Below, piece after piece: positions 11,066 through 20,245 of a stretch of 64,000 bases of DNA. The stretch's first letter is position 1, and every line of letters starts with the position of its first letter. A program made the translations under genes and the position numbers. Source of the stretch: Oxytricha trifallax (lineage: Eukaryota > Ciliophora > Spirotrichea > Sporadotrichida > Oxytrichidae); assembly GCA_000711775.1 (NCBI GenBank), contig ARYC01000683.1, forward strand, positions 62,001 through 126,000, read 5' to 3'. The notes beneath the pieces were generated by a model that saw only the letters and a list, made by a program, of their open reading frames with translations, had not been told where the DNA came from and searched no databases.

Positions 11066-12509
11066 ATGAGCGCTAACATTTTAAGAAAAACAACAGCACT
11101 TCCATAAAACTAAATGAGACTTACCTTTGGCAGCAATAAAAAGTGTGATAGCTGTGAGATGAACTCTCATAAGGAACTACCTGAGCTATCACTTGAGGTC
11201 TCTGTTATTAAAATAGAAATTAATAATAGAAAATAAATAAAAAACAAGTGTGTGGGAGACAGAGAGGAGGAGAAAGGTATTAATGAAATGCCTATACAAA
11301 CTGAAGAAGTAGAAGTAACTTTTGTGAGAAGTGTGAGAGAGACTTCGCTCATAAATCTAGTTGGTATAGGCATATGAAAGAGCATAGAGAAGCCAAGCCA
11401 ACAATATACTTAAAGCACGATAAAATCGACGGAAAGTATGAGTGCTTCGAGTGCCATAAGCAGTATGCTCATAAGAGATTTAAGGAAGCATCTTTTAAAA
11501 GCTCACAAGAAAGATTTAGAGATTGAAAAGCATGAAGATGAATTGAAGCTACTGAACAAAAGAAAAAAAAGAGAATCTTCGAAACTTGTAGAACTTGAAC
11601 AAGCTAGTGAATCAGAATATGTGAGGAAATCACGCAACCTACTAGCATCCGAAATCACAAAGATCATGATTAAAATTCAATACAAAAAGATTCCTGTTCT
11701 TGCCTAAATTGACCTAGACACTTCACTTTAAAGCTACCTTATATAAGAAGAATCCTTTGATAAGAAAGTTATCAATGATCATCAGTATGCATACAAGGTG
11801 TATCCCTTCAACTATCTCTTAAGTGATGATAAATACTAGATGGAGTTTACAAATGAGTATCAAGTACTCACTCAAGCAAAGTTCAAAGAGTGTAGATACT
11901 TAATAAAGTTAGATGCTGTTCTCCTCGCCAAGGATCATGTTGCTTTCAGACTCCCACTCTATGAAATGACCCAAAGAGATTTCATTACAGATCAAAGAAA
12001 TCATAAGTAGCTTGGATAAATAGCAACTCAGACCATACAAGGTATAAAAGAGCTTCACAAGTTAGGGTTTGTTCACAGAGATTTGAAGCCAGAAAATATA
12101 ATGATAAACTTCTCACCAATAAGAGAAGCAATAATCGATTTCAATAGAGCCTAAAGAGTGGAAGTATCAAGGCTTGGAACTGTAATGGGAACTCAAGGGT
12201 ACTATCCAGAAAAAGAAGACTGGAGAGATGGTGACTTTTAATGGGATGTGTGGGCTTTAGCAGCAATAATAATAGAGTGCGATATGCCTCGCAACGATTA
12301 CTAATCTACAGGTGTGAGAAGGATGCTAAACAAAGAATAAAGCAATTTATTGACAGAACAAGAGTATCTCAATCAATGAAACAAATGGCAGATCAATAAT
12401 AATAAAACCAAACTCAAGATCAGACATATAAATAGAGCAGATAGAGTTGTGGTTAAGCAAGATAAACTTCAGACATCTACCACATGATCCTAAAGTGCAT
12501 TTTGAGTGA
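11066..12509 (+). pseudogene. TBE zinc-finger/kinase ORF, broken in copy B
   Basis: Homologous to 4128-5576 but with small deletions: one base before the first finger (about 11315), two bases at about 11473 in the second finger, and single bases near 12308 and 12392. The kinase block (HRDLKPEN..DFN) is still readable. The net length is 5 bp shorter than copy A. The damage is confined to this ORF, since the other two frames of the same element remain open. Confidence 0.88.
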
Positions 12510-12549
12510 TTAAATTAAATACATTTACTATAAATTTCACATTAAAACT

Positions 12550-12626
12550 ATTAATAACCCCAACCCCTAACAAATTCCCTACAAATCAAAGCACTTATAA
12601 ACCTCATTAAGGGGTTTGGGGTTTTG
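12550..12626 (-). repeat. Right terminal inverted repeat of TBE B
   Basis: The inverse of 8559-8636 with one T missing from the inner T4 run (77 bp). Confidence 0.95.
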
Positions 12627-14397
12627 ATTATTCTTGTTTCTACTGTTTGTTCCTGATCTTTAAGTTATATCAACTATTTTATATAATTTTAGTCTAAGTT
12701 AATTCATTATTATTACTAAAAATTCCCTTAAATATATTTTCAGTTTTTATAATTTAGTAAATAAAGACACTCTAATTTTTTTAGAAATCTAAATGGCTAT
12801 TAAATTTGGTTTAATTTCTTATTGGAATTAATTTATATCGTTTGCGAAATTAATATTTCTTTTCTCATTACTCGTCCATTGTATTTAACTCAATTATTTC
12901 TACATATATAACATTATTTGTTTCAAAATCATAATCATTTAATAAATAATTTTGCTTGAATACCAAAATTTATGAAGTTTCTAATTTTTTATTTGCTCAG
13001 AGTATTTATTCTTCTTTTATTATTGCCGGTACATATATTTTGAACTGTTGAAGCCTTTTGTAAAGCCTCCTTATATGATTCATTAAGTAATTCATATCTT
13101 TGCACTATCAATTAATAGCGATGAAAAATTATAGGATTATTATATGTTTGACAATATTAGCTTAGAAAATAATTATTCAAATTATTATTTAGTATTCAAG
13201 TGTTTTGAATAAAAATTTATAATACTAAATTAAATAATTTAATAAAATATTAAATATATAAAAAAAATATTCTAAATGATTAGACGCAGCTGGAGATTGA
13301 CCACTCACATAAAATTTAAGTTACATAAATATAATTTTTATTTATAAATTTTAGTGGTCTTACCTTAAGAGGCCACAGTTGCAGCTGTACTGGTGTTTCT
13401 CAACACGTCACAGAGAGGGGATTTAGAAAACTTCAAGCGATATTGATGATGAAGAGGAAGAAGATGAAAACATATCTTAGAGATTTTCCATTTTTATTGA
13501 TTAATCCATTAAGTTATTGCTTTAAATTATTAGAAAATTATCTATAAGTTAAATTTTAACTATTATAATTAATAAATAGTTAGAAACGTATTGCATTATT
13601 GTCAGCAACTGAATTGTCATTACACATCTATATGAGTTATTAATGCTGGATTTGTAAGAGTCTTTAAATAATTGTATTTTCATAAATAAATTTGATGTAT
13701 TAGAAAGATCTGATTCTTTAGAGTAATATTATATTAGGAATAGATTCAAAGTTAAAAATTAATACAAATTAAATTTATTATTTACTAAATTATTAGCAGT
13801 TAGAATTAACCTATTTTTAGATATTGGGATCATTCGATAGATAGTTTAAATTAGCTGGACTATACCTTTAGAGATACTATTTTATCTCATCACAGGAGTG
13901 AGATACTTTTACTTTTATTTTAAAACATCTAAATTCAGTAAATTTATACCTTTACCATAAAGCCAAATTATCTCGCGCTAAACATGTGATAAATTAAAAC
14001 CGCTAATTTTAAAGTCTAGGTAGTTTTATATTCTGTGTAAAATAATACGAAAATCATTTAAATTGACTAAATTAAACTGCGTAAAATTTGTATAAAAATT
14101 AAATTAATTTAGATTAATTTTCTTGTTTTTAATATATACTCGTAATATTGAATAATTAAGAGTCGATCTGTTAGATGCAAATCTAGCTTATTGCTGCTCT
14201 AATAAGAGCACTTATGGAGTTTATATATTAAGTTTGATTTTAAAGCTTTTCTTATACTTTCAATAGTACTGGTGATTATTCGTTATGGCCTTACATATTA
14301 ATATATTCTATCACATTACTAAAGTTAATGTCATTATTTATATGCACTTGTACATTCTTAGTGAATAGGTCATTCAGCAATCATTAATAGAAAAAAT

Positions 14398-14910
14398 GGG
14401 GGGGGGGAAGTTTCCTGCACCGGTTTATGATAAAAAAAAAAATTTAGGGAAGTTTCCTGCCCTTTTAAATTATTAAATTTTTAATTATTTTTAATTAAAT
14501 TAATCTTTATAACAACTATCAACCAACTTAAGGACTAATTTCATTGTTATAATTATAATTCAATTTATCAATCAATAGTCAATATCTCTCATCAGATTCC
14601 AAAAACTCTGACATTTTCATATGATATTTGTAGGTTCTGTCTCTTAAATATTATATTGCTTTACTATAGTAATTCCAAATATTGTATCCAATTGTTATTG
14701 TAATTCTGATTCAATTTATCTTGTTCTTACCATGCCTATATAATGTTAGACTATATTTTCTTGAGCTATTTCAATGTTGAAGAATATGCTCTTAATATTT
14801 AATGTGTCATAAAAATATTAAATTTGTATATTTATGTAAAATTTATTAAATTTAACATAAAGAAAAAAACAGTGCAGGAAACTTCCTCGAGTGCAGGAAA
14901 CTTCCCCCCC
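14398..14910. mobile_element. G/C-tract-ended inverted-repeat element (spacer copy 2)
   Basis: Occupies the same site as 7466-7964 with the same AAAAAAT flanks, but the inside differs at dozens of positions. The right end carries an extra direct copy of GTGCAGGAAACTTCC. The contrast between an identical surround and a diverged interior is discussed as a finding. Confidence 0.7.
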
Positions 14911-15445
14911 AAAAAATATTAGACAATTTCTTAAGTGTATAAAACCTAAATAAAAACTCCCAAAAAAACTTTTAATGAGGTTAATATTGATAAAACAATT
15001 AACAAAAGAAATAATAATATCAAAATGAAAATTTTCTTATAGTGAAATGACAGTATAATTTTTTTTAGCAGATGCTCGTTTATAAATATTAAAATGAAAG
15101 TCCGTTTATTTAGCGTTATATAGCCTAATATGTGACTGACTATTATTATTTATTGAATATTTATTGAGCATTAGTTTCCCTAATTGTTTTTATTTGTGCG
15201 AACAAGGTTTTTAATAAATTGGATAGTAGAAGGTAGTTACTATAGCTGGTATGAATTGAAGAAAAAATCATAGTGAAGTCTCCAATTACAAATACACAAA
15301 GTGTCTTTTATGCTTAAACTTTTCTAATCTTATGTGCTTTATATTTCATTATAGATGTAAACATAAGTAATAATAAAAATTAACTAAAAAGTTAGAATAT
15401 AAGCAAAAAAATATGAAACTACAATAAAAATTATGAGTAACTTAC

Positions 15446-15503
15446 AGAATATTTAAAATCTAGATGATTTTCCAATTTAAATTAAGAATTCTGAAATAAG
15501 ATT
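15446..15503 (-). CDS. Exon fragment on the left side of TBE C
   Basis: A minus-strand coding stretch, LFQNSQFKLENHLDFKYS, followed by a GTAAGT donor at 15445. Removing TBE C and one ATT joins it in frame to the exon at 19575-19850 (..GFYLITI + ILFQNSQ..). This supports a split exon of one gene. Function unknown. Confidence 0.5.
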
Positions 15504-15581
15504 CAAAACCCCAAAACCCCTTAATGAGGTTTATAAGTGCTTTGATTTGTAGGGAATTTGTTAGGGGTTGGGGTTATTAAT
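15504..15581 (+). repeat. Left terminal inverted repeat of TBE C
   Basis: A 78 bp repeat, paired with 19494-19571. Confidence 0.95.
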
Positions 15582-15583
15582 TA

Positions 15584-16645
15584 ATGCGAGACAAAATAGC
15601 AAGCTTTTGGGGTCTATTTATGAAGAAGAGTATATAGATTTAGTGTTTAAAATGCGCTATGGATGTGATATGTATAGTGAATAAGTCAAACCAGTACTGA
15701 ACTATAAGTCTATGGCAATGCTCTTAAAGCGTAGTCCATCAACTGTTCGCTCTCACTGCTTGAAAGCTGTGTAATTAAAGCAACATTAGCTGAATTCTTA
15801 GCGTAAGAGGAAGTCAAAGTTTCTTTAGAAGCATATTGACTATCTTATTAATGAAAAAACTTTGAAGTATTGGGCTCACTTCTCTCTCGACTAACGAGCT
15901 ATTATGTTTCACCGCCAGTTCCCTGAGTTGAAGATCTCTGCATAATCTATAGCAAACATCTATAAACGAAACGGTATCTCTTACAAAGGTGTAAATCGTA
16001 TAAAGAGAGAAATTGATTTCACTCTGCCATTTACAACAACAACTAAAATTATATTTATAATTAAATGCAGAAAGAATAATAGAATAATATTAAGTTTATA
16101 CATGCTGACAAGGCTGTGTTTACCTTCAACACTTTCATATAGAAGTCTTGGTATAAGAGGCATAGTAATATAGAAGTATATGACTAGAAAGTCAAGGCAT
16201 AAACGATGGCAATTCTTGGAGGAATTAGCGAAGATACTAGTTTAGAAACTTATGTTATTCATCCTCGCTCTATTAAGACAGAGCAGTATATAAAGTACTT
16301 AGAACAGCTGAGAGAGAAGTACCTGAATAAAAGATAATACTGTTTGTTGATAATATTTCTGTTCATAAGACAAAAGAAACAAGGAAGAGTTATGAACAAC
16401 TTAGAATAACGCCAGTGTTCAACGTACCTTACAGTCCATAGTTTAATGGAATTGAGTTCTACCGGGGTATATTAAAAGGCCATTACAAGAAACTGCTGCC
16501 CTACCACTTGATGCATGACCTACCTATCGATACAGTAGACTTTATTAAAAGCTCAGCGAAGAGAGTAGATAATTAATTGGCTTAAAAGTGTGCTAAAGAA
16601 GGGAGAGTGAATGTATATAAATAAGTTTTGTAGTTAAGTTAATGA
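15584..16645 (+). pseudogene. TBE transposase, frameshifted in copy C
   Basis: Matches the open transposase of copy B over its length but lacks one A near 15596, one T near 16031 and one base near 16322. The net loss is three bases, so start and stop are in register but the stretches between are shifted. The D, D and E motifs are still visible. Confidence 0.88.
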
Positions 16646-16859
16646 ATATATAAGTCACATTTAAAATTTTTAGAGGGAGCTGGCTTCACTTTCTTCTCTT
16701 CTACTTCTTGCTTCCCTCCTCCTAAGTTTCTTCTCTTGCTGCCAGCTCCAGCATCTATGTTCATTGACTCTGGAGGCTAAATATTTGAATAAAGTCTCTT
16801 GCTAACTTCATACTTTGTCTGCGACTTTCGATCTATGTGAAGCTTGCTCTATTCCTTCA

Positions 16860-17441
16860 TCAAGAAGATGCCAGTACCAAATTTTTCTAAAGAGTTAAGC
16901 TACAAATCTTACTAGAAATATAAGGGTGCTTCTGCAGCTCTGATAGCCAGCTCTCACTTATCTAGATCCCTTGCTTTTCCTTATCTTCTGAAGAGATGCT
17001 ATACCTCTTCTTATGAGATTCTTGAATAATTTCCTTCAAGTAATCACCTTTAATTGTTGCAAATATACCAAAGAAATAGTTTCTTTCAGGTAGTTTATTT
17101 GACAACTGCTTCTTAGTAGGCAGGTACAGCGAAACCTCTGGGTCATTCATAGCATCATCATATAAGTTAGTCACTGAGATTTCTGGATAGTTTGGAATCT
17201 CTGCAAACTTCACATCTTAAGTTTTCAAAGCTTTCTTCTCTTCGCAGAGTATCGCTCTAAGAAATGAAATTTTAGTACCTACCATCGTTGGCAAGAACAA
17301 ACAAACTACATAATAAAGATAAGTTACTATGAGTTCATTACCTTGCTGCACCAGGTAGCGATGCAAATCCTCCTTGCTTCTAAATCTTTGAATCAATTCT
17401 TGTGCTTGCACTCTTTTCATTGCATCATTCATTGACTCCAT
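16860..17441 (-). CDS. TBE 22 kDa ORF, open in copy C
   Basis: 193 codons, ATG 17439-17441 to TGA 16860-16862, with a handful of substitutions against copy B (for example VVCLFLPTMVG for VVGLFLPTMEG). Two of the three elements keep this frame. That fits either selection at the family level or recent insertion; it does not show that the protein is made here. Confidence 0.9.
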
Positions 17442-17648
17442 CTTGCTAAAAGATCTAAGAAATGATATTCAAATTTAAGTTTATCGATTTCAATTATATA
17501 CCTCTGTAAAACTCACTATTAAATATGGACATCCTATAAGAGGTCAACCTCTTAGAGGATATGGAGAAGGTTTTGAGAACTGGTTTCAAACTTGAGAGAT
17601 TGATATCAATTTCTACTGTTATAGTTCCATATTTTTAAATTTAAATTG

Positions 17649-17815
17649 GTACGTACTTAATTAGGAGCAGCTCCTAAAATGCTAGTACTTAATTAGGAGC
17701 TTTAATTAATGCTAGTACTTAATTAGGAGCACCCTAATTTTAATCACATAATGACAAAATACCTCCTAAAGCAGTACGTACTTAATTAGGAGCAGCTCCT
17801 AAATTGGTACGTACT
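17649..17815. promoter_or_regulatory. Iterated repeat block between divergent TBE ORFs (copy C)
   Basis: Same array of GTACTTAATTAGGAGC units with GCTCCTAA inverses, almost unchanged against copies A and B. Confidence 0.5.
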
Positions 17816-18004
17816 ATAATCAACTTATTATTGAAAGTTAAAATGGTTACTTTATCACCCAGATTTAGAGCTGGATCGTCTCTTAGCATCCATATTTCTT
17901 CTATAATAATCTAAAACTTCCCTTGAAACTTGTAGGCTTGCAAAGCTCTCATATAAGCTCTCAGTTATAGAGGCAGTTCTATAATTTTAAATTCAAATTT
18001 AAAT

Positions 18005-19452
18005 ATGAGCGCTAACATTTTAAGAAAAACAACAGCACTTCCATAAAACTAAATGAGACTGACCTTTGGCAGCAATAAAAAATGTGATAACTGTGAGATG
18101 AACTCACATAAGGAACTACCTGAGCTATCACTTGAGGTCTCTGTTATTAAAATAGAAATTAATAATAGAAAATAAATGGCAAACAAGTGTGTGGGAGACA
18201 GAGAGAGGAGAAAGGTATTAATGAAATGCCTATACAAACTGAAGAAGCAGAAGTATACTTTTGTCAGTAGTGTGAGAGAGACCTCGCTCATAAATCTAGT
18301 TGGTATAGGCATATGAAAGAGCATAGAGAAGCCAAGCCAACTGTAAACTTAAAGCACGATAAAATAGACGGAAAGTATGAGTGCTTCGAGTGCCATAAGC
18401 AGTATGCTCATACAAGAGATTTAAGGAAGCATCTTTTAAAAGCTCACAAAAAAGATTTAGAAATTGAAAAGCATGAAGATGAATTGAAGCTACTGAACAA
18501 AAGAAAAACAAGAGAATCTTCGAAACCTGTAGAGCTTGAACAAGCTAGTGAATCAGAATATGTGAGGAAATCACGCAACCTACTAGCATCCGAAATCACA
18601 AAGATCATGATTAAAATTCAATACAAAAAGATTCCTGTTCTTGCCTAAATTGACCTAGACACTTCACTTTAAAGCTACCTTATATAAGAAGAATCCTTTG
18701 ATAAGAAAGTTATCAATGATCATCAGTATGCATACAAGGTGTATCCCTTCAACTATCTCTTAAGTGATGATAAATACTAGATGGAGTTTACAAATGAGTA
18801 TCAAGTACTCACTCAAGCAAAGTTCAAAGAGTGTAGATACTTAATAAAGTTAGATGCTGTTCTCTTTGCCAAGGATCATGTTGCTTTCAGACTCCCACTC
18901 TATGAAATGACCCAAAGAGATTTCATTACAGATCAAAGAAATCATAAGTAGCTTGGATAAATAGCAACTCAGACCATACAAGGTATAAAAGAGCTTCACA
19001 AGTTAGGGTTTGTTCACAGAGATTTGAAGCCAGAAAATATAATGATAAACTTCTCACCAGTAAGAGTAGCAATAATCGATTTCAATAGAGCCTAAAGAGT
19101 GGAAGTATCAAGGCTTGGAACTGTAATGGGAACTCAAGGGTACTATCCAGAAAGAGAAGACTGGAGAGATGGTGACTTTTAGTGGGATGTGTGGGCTTTA
19201 GCAGCAATAATAATAGAGTGCGATATGCCTCGCAACGATTACTACTCTACAAGGTGTGAGAAGGATGCTAAACAAAGAATAAAGCAATTTATTGACAGAA
19301 CAAGAGTATCTCAATCAATGAAACAAATGGCAGAGTCAATAATAATAAAACCAAACTCAAGATCAGACATATCAATAGAGCAGATAGAGTTGTGGTTAAG
19401 TAAGATAAACTTCAGACCTCTACCACATGATCCAAAAGTGCATTTTGAGTGA
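18005..19452 (+). pseudogene. TBE zinc-finger/kinase ORF with early frame break, copy C
   Basis: Collinear with 4128-5576 but one base short within the GAGAGGAG run near 18205, upstream of the zinc fingers. From the ATG inside MPIQTEEAEVYFC onward the frame is open to TGA 19450-19452, so both C2H2 fingers and the kinase-like domain (HRDLKPEN, DFN, GTQGYYPE) remain readable. A shortened product is possible. Confidence 0.85.
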
Positions 19453-19493
19453 TTAAATTAAATACATTTACTATAAATTTCACATTAAAACCT

Positions 19494-19571
19494 ATTAATA
19501 ACCCCAACCCCTAACAAATTCCCTACAAATCAAAGCACTTATAAACCTCATTAAGGGGTTTTGGTGTTTTG
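19494..19571 (-). repeat. Right terminal inverted repeat of TBE C
   Basis: The inverse of 15504-15581, full 78 bp. Confidence 0.95.
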
Positions 19572-19574
19572 ATT

Positions 19575-19850
19575 ATAGTGATCAAATAAAAACCTATTCT
19601 AAATTAAAATCCTTCTACAGAATAAGAATGCGCATTTCCCAGAGTGACACTTCCCAAACCCCAATCAGTCATTGCAATTATCATCATGAATAAGATTTGA
19701 ATTAGCTTTGTCTTTCCTTCTATGTCATTACTGTCATTTCTTTTAACAACCTTGCACCATCTACCAAGGCCTAAGATATAACACTTTTTAGTTTTTAATT
19801 TCCAGTGCTTATCAATGCTTACTAGGTCTACAGACTAGTCTTTGACATTA
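19575..19850 (-). CDS. Exon of the host gene split by TBE C
   Basis: The minus strand reads openly with protein-like composition: DKHWKLKTKKCYILGLG, RWCKVVKRN, then a hydrophobic run ILFMMIIAMTDWGLG and up to ..GFYLITI at the transposon border. Trp, Cys and Gly are frequent, unlike chance AT-rich translation. The frame continues into 15446-15503 after TBE removal. It could be a membrane or enzyme segment; no family recognised. The upstream border is unclear and may be an intron near 19850. Confidence 0.5.
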
Positions 19851-20245
19851 AGTAATTTAAATTATCATGTAAAATTATTTTATAAAATTTTGATATAATT
19901 ATTGTTTTTTATCAAATATATTCACATTTTTAAAATCTTTTAAAAGTATTAAGTTTTTCATCATTTAGCTAAGATTTATTTTTCTGATTATTTTGCTTAA
20001 GATTAACAGCAGCAAGTGCTTTGTCACATTTCTAATGATTGATAAAATTTGGATCTCTTTAGAGTTTGATTATATAATGCAGCTTATCATGAATTTAGAG
20101 CATGATTCCAAATGATGTTCAGTAAAGTTAAATTTAGCAAGCTTTTAAATATGCATTTATTTCTAATCATAAATTTTAGAAAATTTATATATAAGCGAAT
20201 TATTCATTTACAGGTAACGAAATATGCGTTGTGAGATATATGATT
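19851..20245. other. AT-rich intergenic stretch
   Basis: No gene or repeat recognised between the split gene and the Piwi stop codon. Confidence 0.5.

Larger units (their letters stand above)
8559..12626 (+). mobile_element. TBE-type DNA transposon, copy B
   Basis: A 4068 bp TBE with C4A4 ends, TIRs at 8559-8636 and 12550-12626, and ATT on both sides (8556-8558 and 12627-12629). Its left flank is shared with TBE C and its right flank with TBE A, so it sits at a duplication junction. Transposase and 22 kDa frames are open; the zinc-finger/kinase frame is broken in several places. At sites where A and C differ, B usually agrees with C, but it agrees with A around 10505-10620 and has private changes, so it is not a simple two-part hybrid. 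Confidence 0.95.
12627..15503. repeat. Spacer copy 2 of the duplicated TBE-spacer unit
   Basis: A second copy of 5695-8558, at offset 6932 bp up to the inner element. No difference was seen outside that element. It includes the same candidate exons and hairpin. See spacer copy 1 for content. Confidence 0.9.
15504..19571 (+). mobile_element. TBE-type DNA transposon, copy C
   Basis: A 4068 bp TBE with TIRs 15504-15581 and 19494-19571 and ATT duplications at 15501-15503 and 19572-19574. The right TIR has one G>T change inside the telomere-like tract (GGGGTTTTGGTGTTTTG). The 22 kDa frame is open, the transposase has three single-base losses, and the zinc-finger/kinase ORF has one early frame break. 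It appears to split a host exon on the minus strand. Confidence 0.95.
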
